Positions 43,324 through 52,614 of a stretch of 64,000 bases of DNA are shown piece by piece. The first letter of the stretch is position 1. Every line of letters begins with the position of its first letter. The translations under genes were made by a program, and so were the position numbers. The notes beneath the pieces are model-generated. The model was not told the origin of the DNA, ran no database searches, and saw nothing but the letters and a program-made list of their open reading frames with translations. This stretch comes from Kineosporia rhizophila (GTDB taxonomy: Bacteria; Actinomycetota; Actinomycetes; Actinomycetales; Kineosporiaceae), in assembly GCF_021277265.1 (NCBI RefSeq), contig NZ_JAJSOH010000017.1, forward strand, positions 124,001 through 188,000, in the 5' to 3' direction.

Positions 43324-44058
43324 ATGAGCCACGACAACACCGGTAACACCGCCGACTCGGCCGGGGTGCCCTGGTCGGGCCGGACCCTGACCGCGCAGCC
43401 CTTCCCGGGTGACGACGGCTCCGCCGACCCGGCCCTGCTGGCCGCCCTCGAAGGGGGCGACCTGGTGGCGATCACCCGGGCCTGGGCCCTCACCCGGGCG
43501 ATGGTCCCGATCGTGGCCGTGCTCGGTGAGGACGAGGCCGAACTGGTCGCCGCGCAGGGCGACAAGAGTGCCGACATGGCCCTGGTCACCCTGGTCGACG
43601 AGGACGAGGCCAAGGTGCTGCCGGTCTTCACCAGCGTCGCCGCCCTGCAGACCTGGAACGCCGAGGCCCGGCCGGTGCCGGTCGAGGCGGCCCGGGCGGC
43701 GCAGGCGGCGGTGGTGGAGGAGTGCCCCCGCGTCGTCATCGACCCGGCCGGTGCCTCGGTCGTGCTGCCCCGCCCCGCGGTCTGGGCAGTGGCCCAGGGA
43801 CGCGACTGGGTGCCCCCGGCCGAGGACCCGGACCTGCTGGCCGGCATCGCCGCCCTGGTGCGGGCCGTGCCCGAGGTGAAGGCCCACCGCTGCGAGCCGG
43901 ACGGGGTGGCCGGTCTGATCGTGGTGCTCGGCCTGCCGCCGGGCCTGGAGCGCGATCAGGTGCGGGCCACCACCACCCGGATCGGCGAACTGCTGCTCAC
44001 CGACCAGATGGTCACCGAACGCACCGACTCGGTCCGGCTGGCCGTCCGCTCGGTCTGA
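43324..44058 (+). CDS. SseB-family protein
   Basis: 244 residues. The region WSGRTLTAQPFPGDDGSADPALLAAL near the start, and the strand pattern up to VLPRPAVWAVAQGRDWVPP, match the SseB N-terminal domain found in actinobacterial proteins encoded after hisA. The function is unknown. ATG 43324 lies 6 bp after hisA; GTG 43315 is an alternative overlapping the hisA stop. It probably belongs to the hisA transcript. Confidence 0.82.
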   Translation: MSHDNTGNTADSAGVPWSGRTLTAQPFPGDDGSADPALLAALEGGDLVAITRAWALTRAMVPIVAVLGEDEAELVAAQGDKSADMALVTLVDEDEAKVLPVFTSVAALQTWNAEARPVPVEAARAAQAAVVEECPRVVIDPAGASVVLPRPAVWAVAQGRDWVPPAEDPDLLAGIAALVRAVPEVKAHRCEPDGVAGLIVVLGLPPGLERDQVRATTTRIGELLLTDQMVTERTDSVRLAVRSV

Positions 44059-44121
44059 GAACAGACCTCCTCTTCGGGCTTGGTCCAGCACGGGCGGAGC
44101 CGGCCGGGGCACAATCTGCTC

Positions 44122-46839
44122 ATGGCCGCTCCGGCAGGCATCTCAGACCGGGAGAGCGAGGTGCTCGCCGCGGTGGGCGAGCACCTCACCAACGCCGAGA
44201 TCGCCGCGCGCCTGTTCATCTCGGTGCGCACGGTGGAGAGCCACGTCTCCTCGCTGCTGCGCAAGCTCGGCGCCGAAGACCGCCGGGCCTTGGCCGGTCT
44301 GGCCCGCAGTGGCGTCCGCCGGGCGACAACGACCTTGCCCACGCCCCTCACCCCCTTCGTCGGACGGCAGGCCGAACGATCGTCGTTGCGCACCGCCCTC
44401 ACCGCGCACCGGCTGGTGACGGCCGCCGGGCCGGGTGGGGTGGGCAAGACACGTCTGGCGCTGAGTGTCGCGGCCGAGATGAAAGACGTTTTCGCGGACG
44501 GGGTCTGGTACGTCGACCTGGTCCCGGTGGTGGATCCGCAGATGATCGCACCGGCCATCGCGCAGGCTCTGGGGCTGGGGGAGCGTCCGGGCGGTAGCGC
44601 GGCCGACGGGGTGGTGGCCTGGCTGGCCGGTCGGCAGACGCTGCTGGTGCTGGACAACTGCGAGCATCTGCTCGACGGCGTGGTGGTGCTGGTGGAGCGG
44701 CTGCTCGCGGCCGGCCCCGGACTCACCGTGCTGGCCACCAGCCGGGCCCGCCTGCTGGTGCCGTTCGAGCAGGTGTTCCCCGTGCCCGGGCTGACGATCG
44801 AGACCGATGCGGTGGAGCTGTTCTACGGGCGGGCGGCGGCCTCGGGCAGCCCGGTCGATCCGGGCGACCGAGCCGGGCGGGAGAGGGTGGCCGGGCTCTG
44901 CCGGGCGCTGGACGGAATGGCCCTGGCGATCGAGCTGGCCGCCGCGCGGCACGCGTCGCTGGGGTTGGACGGGCTGGAGAGCGGACTGACCGACCGGCTG
45001 AGCGTGCTCACCGGCGGGCGGCGGCTGGACGACCGGCACCGTTCGCTGCGCACCACGCTCGACTGGAGCCACGCCCTGCTCGACGATCCGGTCCAGGCGG
45101 TGCTGCGCCGCTGCTCGGTGTTCGCCGACCCGTTCACCCCGGAAGCCGCTGCGGCCGTGATCGGTCCGGGGAAACCTGAGTCCGCCCTGGCCACCCTGGC
45201 CGAGCACAGTCTGCTGGTGGCCGTCCCCGGGCTGGAGGGGATGCGCTACCGGGCGCTGGAGACGGTCCGGCAGTACGGCGCCGACCTTCTGGAGGAGGCG
45301 GGGGAGACCGACCAGGTACGCACCCGGCACCTGTTCTGGTGCCTCGAACAGCTCGGCGAGATCCGGTTCGACCTCATCGCCAACGAGATCCGCAGCGCTC
45401 TGACCTGGGCCGCCGACCAGCCCCAGCACCGCGCCCCGGCCTTCCGGCTGGCGATCGGCATGGCCGAACTCAGCTTCGTCCGGGGGATGCCCGCCGAGTC
45501 TCAGCGCCGCTACGAACAGGCCGCCGCTCTGGCCGACTCCGACGCAGTGGCGGCCGACGTGTTCCGCAGCGCGGCCGGCGCCGCCGAGGCCCGGCACGTC
45601 GGTCTCGACGCACTGAGGCTGCGCCACCTCGCCGCCGAGGCCGCGATCAGGGCCGGTGACCACGCCGGAGCCGCTGGGGACCTGGCCCGCAACGCCGAAC
45701 TGATCAATCGTGGGCCGGGCCTGATGGCCACCGAGCCGCCCGAGGGCGAGGTGCGGCGGCTGATCACCCGGGGCTGGGAGCTGGCCGGCGACGACCCGGC
45801 CGCCCGGGCCCGGCTGCTGATCGCCGAGGCCTGCGAGCGGCCGATCGCCGAACCGGGCACCCTGCGCCGCATCGAAGAGGCCCTGGTCCTGGCCCGCCGA
45901 ACCGCCGACCCGCTGACCGAGAGCGCCGCTCTCGACCAGCTCACGGCGGTTCAGGCGGCCTCGGGCGACGTACGCGCGGCGGCCGCCAGCGCGTTCCGCC
46001 GCACCGAACTGCTGGCCCCGCTGCCGATCCGCTCGGTGGCCGCCCTCGAGATGTTCGACAGCCTGCAGATGGCGGTCGACGGAGCGGTCGCCGCCGGTGA
46101 CCTGGCCGGAGCCCGCACCCTGGCCGAACGCCTGCGCGATCTGCCGTTCTACCGCGAGGAGGGGCACCTGGCCTCGGCCCGGCTGATGCTGGTCACGGTG
46201 TTCTCCGGCGACTGGGACCAGGCCGTCGCGCTGGCCGACGGCTTCCGCGCGGGCTGGGACCGGGCCGGGCGCCCTCAGGCGGGCAACTTCAGCCGGGCCG
46301 CCTACGCCGCGGCCGCCATGTACGGGCTGCGGGGCGACGAGACCAACCGCACCGCATGGCTCGGCATCGTGGACGCCCTGGCGACCCCGGGACGTCCTAT
46401 GTCGATGATCCACGCGGGTGAGTTCTTCGACGCCGAACTGCTCCTGCACCAGGGCCGCCCGGCCGAGGCGGTGCGGTTGCTGGCCACCCCGCCGGAAGAG
46501 CTGACGACGTGGTTCAACGGGCTGTGGCGCCCCTGGTACGCGGCGCTCTGGGCCGAGGCCGGGGTGCTCGCCGAGCTCCCCGGAGCGGCCGGCCGGATCC
46601 AGCGGGCCCGGACCTGCACCGGCGGCAACCCGCTGGCCGCCGCCCTGGTCGACCGAGCCGCCGAACTGCACCAGGGCGGCAGACCGCTGCACGAGGGCCA
46701 CGACCGGTTGCAGGCCGTGGCCGCAGCCCTGCGCAGCTATCGCTACCAGTGGGCCCGCACCCAGGCGATGCTGGGCGACACCACCGAACTGGCCCGGCTC
46801 GGGACCACCCCTATGGCCTGGCCTCCAGCACGATGTTGA
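44122..46839 (+). CDS. Large ATP-binding regulator with N-terminal LuxR-type HTH
   Basis: 905 residues. A LuxR/FixJ-type HTH occupies about residues 8-63 (SDRESEVLAAVGEHLTNAEIAARLFISVRTVESHV). An NTPase of the AfsR/SARP-associated or NB-ARC type follows, with P-loop GPGGVGKTRLAL near 103-114 and Walker B TLLVLDNCEHLL near 173. A winged-helix-like and TPR-like helical region extends to the end. In LAL regulators the HTH is C-terminal; here it is at the N-terminus. ATG 44122 is preferred over 44080, as the HTH begins a few residues later. The last 29 bp overlap, tail to tail, the methyltransferase gene. Confidence 0.88.
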   Translation: MAAPAGISDRESEVLAAVGEHLTNAEIAARLFISVRTVESHVSSLLRKLGAEDRRALAGLARSGVRRATTTLPTPLTPFVGRQAERSSLRTALTAHRLVTAAGPGGVGKTRLALSVAAEMKDVFADGVWYVDLVPVVDPQMIAPAIAQALGLGERPGGSAADGVVAWLAGRQTLLVLDNCEHLLDGVVVLVERLLAAGPGLTVLATSRARLLVPFEQVFPVPGLTIETDAVELFYGRAAASGSPVDPGDRAGRERVAGLCRALDGMALAIELAAARHASLGLDGLESGLTDRLSVLTGGRRLDDRHRSLRTTLDWSHALLDDPVQAVLRRCSVFADPFTPEAAAAVIGPGKPESALATLAEHSLLVAVPGLEGMRYRALETVRQYGADLLEEAGETDQVRTRHLFWCLEQLGEIRFDLIANEIRSALTWAADQPQHRAPAFRLAIGMAELSFVRGMPAESQRRYEQAAALADSDAVAADVFRSAAGAAEARHVGLDALRLRHLAAEAAIRAGDHAGAAGDLARNAELINRGPGLMATEPPEGEVRRLITRGWELAGDDPAARARLLIAEACERPIAEPGTLRRIEEALVLARRTADPLTESAALDQLTAVQAASGDVRAAAASAFRRTELLAPLPIRSVAALEMFDSLQMAVDGAVAAGDLAGARTLAERLRDLPFYREEGHLASARLMLVTVFSGDWDQAVALADGFRAGWDRAGRPQAGNFSRAAYAAAAMYGLRGDETNRTAWLGIVDALATPGRPMSMIHAGEFFDAELLLHQGRPAEAVRLLATPPEELTTWFNGLWRPWYAALWAEAGVLAELPGAAGRIQRARTCTGGNPLAAALVDRAAELHQGGRPLHEGHDRLQAVAAALRSYRYQWARTQAMLGDTTELARLGTTPMAWPPARC

Positions 46840-47878
46840 ACGGTGTCTCGGTGGCCCGGCGCACCGAGCTGAACCCGGCCTCGGTCAGCACCGCGGTCAG
46901 CGCCGCCGGCCCGGCCTGCGCGCCGAGCCCCAGCCCGACCTCCTGCGCCAGCGAGCCGGGCGTGCAGATCGCCGTGGACAGCCCGTAGTAGGTGCGCCCG
47001 ACCGGGTTCAGGTTGTTCTCCAGGCCGTCATCGGCGTTCGGCTCGACCAGCATCAGCGTGCCGTCCGGGGCCAGCGCCCGGTGGATCCGGCGGGCGGCGC
47101 CGACCGGGTCACCCATGTCGTGCAGGGCGTCGAACAGGCAGACCAGGTCGTACCCGGCGCCCGGCACCTCCTTGGCCGCGGCCACCTCGAACCGGGCCCG
47201 GTGGTCCACGCCGGCCTCCTGGGCACTGCGCCGGGCCTGCTCGATCGAGGGCTCGTGCAGGTCGAACCCGGCGAAGGTGGAGCGCTCGAAGGCCTGCGCC
47301 ATGATCACCGTGGAGGCGCCCTGCCCGCAGCCCACGTCGGCCACGCTCGCTCCGGCCCGCAGCTTGGCCACCACCCCGTCGAGGGCCGGCAGCCAGCTCT
47401 CCACCAGGTGCGCGGCGTAGCCGGGACGGAACAACCGCACCACCCCGGAGAACAGCCGCCCGTCGTGCTGGTGCCAGCCGATCCCCTCGCCGCTGCGGAA
47501 GGCCGCGGCCAGCAGGTCGTGATCGGCGTAGCAGGAGGCGATCGCCTCGAACGCGCCGCCCAGGAAGACCGGGCTGGTCTCGTCGGCCACCACCATCGCC
47601 TGCTCGGCCGGGAGCTCGAAGGTGCCCTCGGCCGGGTGGTACACCACGTAGCCACCGGCCGCCTGGTTGGCCAGCCACTCGCGCACGTAGCGCTCGGCGG
47701 TGCCGGTGCGCCCGGCCAGCTCGCCGGGGGTGATCGGGCCGGCGTCGGCCAGGGCGCGGTACAGCCCGAGCCGGTCGCCGAGGTGCAGCATCAGCCCGGA
47801 GATGGCGGCGCCCATGTCGGTGACCGCCTGCCCCACGAACGCGTGGAGCCGGGATTCGTCGACTGAAGAGATGGTCAC
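46811..47878 (-). CDS. Class I SAM-dependent methyltransferase
   Basis: 355 residues. A winged-helix-like N-terminal domain (about 20-120, with GELAGRTGTAERYVREWLANQ) precedes the Rossmann methyltransferase domain with SVADVGCGQGASTVIMAQAF near residue 180, FAGFDLHEPSIEQARR and LVCLFDALHDMGDP. It resembles the Rv2258c type of actinobacterial methyltransferases; the substrate is unknown. GTG 47878 has GAGGGG 7 nt upstream. It runs toward the regulator gene and away from infC. Confidence 0.88.
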   Translation of the reverse strand: MTISSVDESRLHAFVGQAVTDMGAAISGLMLHLGDRLGLYRALADAGPITPGELAGRTGTAERYVREWLANQAAGGYVVYHPAEGTFELPAEQAMVVADETSPVFLGGAFEAIASCYADHDLLAAAFRSGEGIGWHQHDGRLFSGVVRLFRPGYAAHLVESWLPALDGVVAKLRAGASVADVGCGQGASTVIMAQAFERSTFAGFDLHEPSIEQARRSAQEAGVDHRARFEVAAAKEVPGAGYDLVCLFDALHDMGDPVGAARRIHRALAPDGTLMLVEPNADDGLENNLNPVGRTYYGLSTAICTPGSLAQEVGLGLGAQAGPAALTAVLTEAGFSSVRRATETPFNIVLEARP

Positions 47879-48037
47879 GGGAGGTCCCCTCGCAGTGGTG
47901 CCGGTCCCCCTCGGACCGGCCTCGGTACGAGACTGCTCGGCGGCCCGGGCCGGCGGCATCCGTGCCCACCACGGATCCCGGACGTCCGTGGTGAGCACCC
48001 AGGGGACGTGCGGTCGCGGGCACCTCGACGGGGCTGC

Positions 48038-48043
48038 TACTCT
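48038..48043 (+). promoter_or_regulatory. Candidate infC operon promoter
   Basis: TACTCT as -10 box; no clear -35. It is the best TANNNT match upstream of the long leader. Confidence 0.35.
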
Positions 48044-48274
48044 GGTCCACTGACCGACCGAGTCCCGTCACGAGCCCGCCCCAACCGGCGAGTTCACCGA
48101 CAGGGCCCGGTGCGCCAAGTGGAGTCTCTCCCACCCGGCGCCGTCGCCCCGGAAGGTTCGGGGTGAAACGGCTTCGGGTCCCGGTCCGCTCCTCCCGACC
48201 AGGAGGAGTCACCTCGCCGTACCTGGCGGGGCTGTACGGCGACGGAACAATCGTCTGCCGTAGAACCGTTGATG

Positions 48275-48304
48275 AGGCTCCCGAGCGCCTGCGACCGGGA
48301 GCCT
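48275..48304 (+). promoter_or_regulatory. Attenuator-like hairpin in infC leader
   Basis: AGGCTCCCG and CGGGAGCCT with a 12-nt loop, followed by TCTCCTGTTT. It ends 46 nt before the infC start codon. The shape is that of an intrinsic terminator inside the leader. Confidence 0.6.
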
Positions 48305-48350
48305 TCTCCTGTTTGCCGGCGGTCTCCGAGACCGTACGAAGGAGTAACAC

Positions 48351-49631
48351 ATCAGCGAGCCCCGGATCAACGACCGTATCCGCGTCCCAGAGGTGCGGCT
48401 GGTCGGCCCCAACGGGGAGCAGGTCGGCATCGTCCGGGTCGAGGACGCGTTGCGTCTCGCCCAGGAGGCCGACCTCGACCTCGTCGAAGTCGCGCCCCAG
48501 GCGCGGCCGCCGGTCTGCAAGCTCATGGACTTCGGCAAGTTCAAGTACGAGTCCGCGATCAAGGATCGCGAGGCCCGGAAGAACCAGGCCCACACGGTCC
48601 TCAAGGAAATCAGGCTCCGGCTGAAGATCGACCCGCACGACTACGAGACCAAGAAGGGTCACGTCGTTCGGTTCCTCGAGGCCGGTGACAAGGTCAAGGT
48701 CATGATCATGTTCCGTGGTCGCGAGCAGTCGCGCCCGGAGATGGGCTACCGCCTGCTGCAGCGGATGGCTGCCGACGTCGCCGAGGACGGCTACGTCGAG
48801 AGCAACCCCAAGCAGGACGGCCGCAACATGGTCATGGTGATCGGCCCGCACAAGAAGAAGGCCGAGGCCAAGGCCGAGCAGAAGGCCGGGCTGGACGAGG
48901 AGCGGGCTGCCCGCGCCGAGCGCCGCCGTGAAGAGGCGGCCCTGGCCGCCGAGAAGACCGCTGCTGTCGCGGCTGCCGCTGCTGCCGAGATCGTCGGCGA
49001 GAGCGACGACGAGCCGATCTTCATCAAGCGCACCACGCCGCCGCCGGCTGCCGCCGCGCCCGCTGCCTCCGGTGCGCCGTCCTCCTACTCCTCCCGCCCG
49101 TCCGGCGGTCCCGGTGGCCCCCGTGGCGACCGTCCGTCGTACGGCGACCGCCCGTCCGGCCCGCGTGGCGACCGTCCGTCGTACGGCGACCGCCCGTCCG
49201 GCCCGCGTGGCGACCGTCCGTCCTACGGCGACCGTCCCTCCGGTCCTCGTGGCGAGCGTCCTTCGGGTCCGCGCCCCTCGGGCGACCGTCCCGGTGGGCC
49301 GACGTCCCGTCCGGCTCCGAGCGGGGCTCCGCGTCCGGCTGCGGCCGGTCCGAGCCCGCGTCCGGCCGCCGCGCCGGGCGGCTCCGCCCCGGCTCCGGGG
49401 GCCCGTCCCAACCCGGGTCCGGCCGGTCCGCGGCCGACCCCGGCCGGGATGGGGCCGCGCCCCACGCCCGCCGGGATGGGCCCGCGTCCCACCCCGGGTC
49501 CGCGACCGACCCCGGGCCCCGGCCCGCGTCCCGGCCCGCGTCCCACCCCGGGACCCGCGGCCGAGACGAAGCCCGCGGAGGAAGCCGGCAAGCCGGCGTC
49601 CTCCGAGCAGGAAGCGGCAGCCGACGCCTGA
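48351..49631 (+). CDS. infC: Translation initiation factor IF-3 with ATC start and long C-terminal extension
   Basis: 426 residues if the start is ATC 48351, which has AAGGAG 6 nt upstream and begins the conserved SEPRINDRIRVPEVRLVGPNGEQ. The first ATG/GTG candidate, GTG 48393, would lose this conserved part. Rare infC start codons allow IF3 to limit its own synthesis. The two IF3 domains end near residue 180. An Ala/Glu/Lys-rich stretch follows, then about 200 residues of Gly/Pro/Arg/Ser-rich sequence with three exact 14-residue repeats (GDRPSYGDRPSGPR). Usual IF3 length is about 170-220. It is the first gene of infC-rpmI-rplT. Confidence 0.93.
   Translation: MSEPRINDRIRVPEVRLVGPNGEQVGIVRVEDALRLAQEADLDLVEVAPQARPPVCKLMDFGKFKYESAIKDREARKNQAHTVLKEIRLRLKIDPHDYETKKGHVVRFLEAGDKVKVMIMFRGREQSRPEMGYRLLQRMAADVAEDGYVESNPKQDGRNMVMVIGPHKKKAEAKAEQKAGLDEERAARAERRREEAALAAEKTAAVAAAAAAEIVGESDDEPIFIKRTTPPPAAAAPAASGAPSSYSSRPSGGPGGPRGDRPSYGDRPSGPRGDRPSYGDRPSGPRGDRPSYGDRPSGPRGERPSGPRPSGDRPGGPTSRPAPSGAPRPAAAGPSPRPAAAPGGSAPAPGARPNPGPAGPRPTPAGMGPRPTPAGMGPRPTPGPRPTPGPGPRPGPRPTPGPAAETKPAEEAGKPASSEQEAAADA
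49125..49250 (+). repeat. 42-bp in-frame tandem repeat within infC
   Basis: Three units at 49125, 49167 and 49209, each coding for GDRPSYGDRPSGPR; the first two are nearly identical in DNA and the third has a few silent changes. Confidence 0.9.
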
Positions 49632-49747
49632 CGGCTGCCGACGTAAGCCAGGCACCGGGCGGCGGCCTTCACCGGCCGTCCGCCCGGCGCCGACACACCT
49701 TCCGCGTGCCGGAGTGCCCGCTCGCGGATCGATGAGGAGACACAGAC

Positions 49748-49942
49748 GTGCCGAAGAACAAGACGCACAGCGGTGCGAAGAAGCGGTTCAAGGTGACCGG
49801 CAGCGGCAAGCTCATGCGTGAGCAGACCAACCGCCGTCACAACTTCGAGAGCAAGCCCTCGAGCCGCACCCGCCGCCTGGCGTCCGACGAGCCGGTTGCC
49901 CCGGGCAACCTGCGCGCCGCCAAGCGCCTGCTCGGCCGCTGA
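49748..49942 (+). CDS. rpmI: 50S ribosomal protein L35
   Basis: 64 residues. The family start PKNKTHSGAKKRFKVTGSGKL and the basic RRHNFESKPSSRTRRL are present. The start is GTG 49748, preceded by GAGGAGA. It lies 116 bp after infC in the conserved infC-rpmI-rplT operon. Confidence 0.97.
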   Translation: MPKNKTHSGAKKRFKVTGSGKLMREQTNRRHNFESKPSSRTRRLASDEPVAPGNLRAAKRLLGR

Positions 49943-50006
49943 CCTTCCCTTTTCCGTAACCCCCGTCGCCGGTCCCGGCCGGTGATCAGAAACAAGGAGT
50001 ACTCAC

Positions 50007-50387
50007 GTGGCACGCGTGAAGAGGGCAGTCAACGCCCAGAAGAAGCGTCGCGAGGTCCTGGAGCGCGCCAGCGGTTACCGCGGCCAGCGCTCGCGCCTCT
50101 ACCGCAAGGCCAAGGAGCAGGTCACCCACTCGCTCGTCTACTCCTACCGCGACCGTCGTGCGCGCAAGGGTGACTTCCGCAAGCTGTGGATCCAGCGCAT
50201 CAACGCCGCGTCCCGCGCGAACGGCATGACGTACAACCGCTTCATCCAGGGCCTGAAGGCTGCTGAGATCGAGGTCGACCGTCGCATGCTGGCCGAGCTG
50301 GCCGTCAACGACGAGGCCGCCTTCGCGGCCCTGGTCGTGCTGGCCAAGGCCGCCCTCCCGGCGGCCGCCGAGACCTCTGCGGCCTGA
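50007..50387 (+). CDS. rplT: 50S ribosomal protein L20
   Basis: 126 residues, normal length. It starts ARVKRAVNAQKKRREVLERASGYRGQRSRLYRKAKEQ and has FRKLWIQRINAA and YNRFIQGLKAAEIEVDRRMLAELA. It binds 23S rRNA early in 50S assembly. The start is GTG 50007 with AAGGAG upstream. Confidence 0.98.
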   Translation: MARVKRAVNAQKKRREVLERASGYRGQRSRLYRKAKEQVTHSLVYSYRDRRARKGDFRKLWIQRINAASRANGMTYNRFIQGLKAAEIEVDRRMLAELAVNDEAAFAALVVLAKAALPAAAETSAA

Positions 50388-50415
50388 GCTCCTCGCCGCC
50401 CGTAGCGGGCAGCGG

Positions 50416-51438
50416 ATGCAGCGAAGCGAAATGACGACGGAACGCCCGGCGCCCGAGGCGCTGTCCAATCCCCGGTCCGACCGGGTGAGGGCAGTGGCCC
50501 GGCTGTCCGGGCGTTCCGCACGTCTGCGGGCCGGCCGGTTCCTGGTCGAGGGTCCGCAGGCGGTGCGGGAGGCAGTGGCCGAACAGCTGGCCAGAACCAA
50601 CCTGAAGACGTCCTTCACGAGCGATCGGCGCAGTGCGCCGGAGGCTCCCGGCGGGTTGCGCGAGCTGTACGCCACCCCCGAGGCCGCCCAGAGGCACCCC
50701 GAGATTCTGCACGCGGCGGCCGAAGCGGGTGTGCCCGCGCGCCCCGTCACCGACGAGGTGCTCGCCGCCATGCTGGCCGGGGCCGGAACCACCACGCCGC
50801 AAGGGCTGCTGGCGGTCTGCGACCTGATCACCGTGCCCCTCGAAACCGTGCTGGCGGCCAGACCCCGCCTGGTGGCGGTGCTTTCGCAGGTTCGTGACCC
50901 GGGCAACGCCGGCACCGTGATCCGGGCCGCCGACGCCGCCGGGGCCGACGCCGTGGTACTCACCGACGCGAGCGTCGACGTGCACAACCCCAAGTGCGTA
51001 CGTTCCACCGCCGGAAGCCTTTTCCACCTCCCGATCGTGGCCGGGGTACCCCTGGCCGAGGCCGTGCAGCAGCTGAAGGCCCAGGGTGTGAGTGTGCTGG
51101 CGGCCGACGGCGCCGGTAAGTACGACCTCGACGTGCTGGCCGACGACGCCGAGGACCGCGCGGTCCAGCCACCCACCGACCGCCGCCCACAAACGTCCGT
51201 AATCGGTGATCCCTGGCTGGAGAACCCGGTGGCGTGGGTGTTCGGCAACGAGGCGTGGGGCCTGCCCGAGACCGACCGCGAACTGGCCGACGCCGTGGTG
51301 CGGGTGCCGGTGCACGGGCGGGCCGAGAGCCTCAACCTGGGCACGGCCGCCACGGTGTGCCTGTACGCCACCGCCCGCGCGCAGCGTCGCGAGCAGCGCC
51401 GGCAGGAACGATTTACCAAGGCGGACCCGGCCCGCTGA
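50416..51438 (+). CDS. SpoU/TrmH-family RNA 2'-O-methyltransferase
   Basis: 340 residues. An N-terminal substrate-binding domain (RSARLRAGRFLVEGPQAVREA) precedes the knotted SpoU domain with motif 1 QVRDPGNAGTVIRAADAAGAD, motif 2 VFGNEAWGL and motif 3 VPVHGRAESLNLGTAATV. It methylates ribose in rRNA or tRNA; the target cannot be told. ATG 50416 or ATG 50431 could be the start. The place between rplT and pheS is conserved in actinobacteria. Confidence 0.92.
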   Translation: MQRSEMTTERPAPEALSNPRSDRVRAVARLSGRSARLRAGRFLVEGPQAVREAVAEQLARTNLKTSFTSDRRSAPEAPGGLRELYATPEAAQRHPEILHAAAEAGVPARPVTDEVLAAMLAGAGTTTPQGLLAVCDLITVPLETVLAARPRLVAVLSQVRDPGNAGTVIRAADAAGADAVVLTDASVDVHNPKCVRSTAGSLFHLPIVAGVPLAEAVQQLKAQGVSVLAADGAGKYDLDVLADDAEDRAVQPPTDRRPQTSVIGDPWLENPVAWVFGNEAWGLPETDRELADAVVRVPVHGRAESLNLGTAATVCLYATARAQRREQRRQERFTKADPAR

Positions 51439-51525
51439 ACAGCCCCCGGGTTCCGCCGTTCCTCACTCCTGCCCGAATATCCACTGGCCACCGTCTGAAA
51501 AGATGAAGCACGTGAGGATCACACT

Positions 51526-52614
51526 GTGAGTACCAAGGACTACGACCCGAAACAGGTCGCGGTGCTCTCCGAGGAGAAGCTGGCCGAGTTCGTCGCGCAG
51601 GCCCTGGCGGCCTTCGCCGCGGCCGGCGACCTGGACGCGCTGAAGCAGGCCCGGCTCGAGCACTCCGGCGACCGCAGCCCGCTGGCCCTGGCCAACCGCG
51701 AGATCGGCGCGTTGCCGCCGGCCGCCAAGGCCGACGCCGGCAAGCGCGTGGGCCAGGCCCGCGGCCAGGTGAACAAGGCCCTGGCCGGCCGTCAGGCCGA
51801 GCTGGAGACCGAGCGCGACGCCCGGGTGCTGGTCGAGGAGTCGGTCGACGTCACCCTGCCGGCCGGCCGCCGCCCGGCCGGGGCCCGGCACCCGCTCTCG
51901 ACCGTCTCGGAGCGGATGGCCGACATCTTCGTGGCGATGGGCTGGGAGGTCGCCGAGGGGCCGGAGGTCGAGGCCGACTGGTTCAATTTCGACGCCCTGA
52001 ACTTCGGCCCGGACCACCCGGCCCGGCAGATGCAGGACACCTTCTTCGCCGACCCGGTCGACAGCGGCCTGGTGCTGCGCACCCACACCTCGCCGGTGCA
52101 GGCGCGCACCATGCTCGACCGTGAACCGCCGATCTACGTGGTGGTGCCCGGCCGGGTGTTCCGCACCGACGAGCTGGACGCCACCCACACCCCGGTGTTC
52201 ACCCAGATCGAGGGTCTGGCCGTGGACAAGGGCCTGACCATGGCCCACCTGAAGGGCACGCTCGACCACTTCGCCCGCACCCTGATCGGGCGGGAGGTCA
52301 CCACCCGCCTGCGGCCGGCGTTCTTCCCGTTCACCGAGCCGAGCGCCGAGCTGGACCTGCGCTGCTTCGTCTGCGACGGCAAGCTCGACGACTGCCGCAC
52401 CTGCGGCGGCACCGGCTGGATCGAGTGGCTGGGCTGCGGCATGGTCAACCCGAACGTGCTGCGCGCGTGCGGGATCGACCCGGAGGTCTACACCGGTTTC
52501 GCGTTCGGGGCCGGGATCGAGCGGGCCCTGATGTTCCGCAACGGCGTCGAGGACATGCGCGACATGATCGAGGGCGACGTCCGCTTCAGCCGGCACTACG
52601 GAATGGAGGCGTGA
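51526..52614 (+). CDS. pheS: Phenylalanine--tRNA ligase alpha subunit
   Basis: 362 residues, class II synthetase core. An N-terminal coiled coil precedes the catalytic part: HPLSTVSERMADIFVAMGWEVAEGPEVE, QDTFFADP, LRTHTSPVQARTM (motif 2 region), a Cys-containing insertion CDGKLDDCRTCGGTGWIE, and motif 3 FGAGIERALMFRNGV. The start is GTG 51526 with GTGAGG upstream. The stop overlaps pheT by 1 bp (TGATG). Confidence 0.97.
   Translation: MSTKDYDPKQVAVLSEEKLAEFVAQALAAFAAAGDLDALKQARLEHSGDRSPLALANREIGALPPAAKADAGKRVGQARGQVNKALAGRQAELETERDARVLVEESVDVTLPAGRRPAGARHPLSTVSERMADIFVAMGWEVAEGPEVEADWFNFDALNFGPDHPARQMQDTFFADPVDSGLVLRTHTSPVQARTMLDREPPIYVVVPGRVFRTDELDATHTPVFTQIEGLAVDKGLTMAHLKGTLDHFARTLIGREVTTRLRPAFFPFTEPSAELDLRCFVCDGKLDDCRTCGGTGWIEWLGCGMVNPNVLRACGIDPEVYTGFAFGAGIERALMFRNGVEDMRDMIEGDVRFSRHYGMEA

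Larger units (their letters stand above)
47879..48350. other. Divergent region and infC leader
   Basis: No gene is seen. It contains a TACTCT box (48038) and an inferred infC leader of about 300 nt with a terminator-like hairpin (48275-48304). Confidence 0.6.

Noticed and set aside
48393..48395. GTG 48393 as the infC start
   Set aside because: It would remove the conserved SEPRINDRIRVPEV segment and has no ribosome site.
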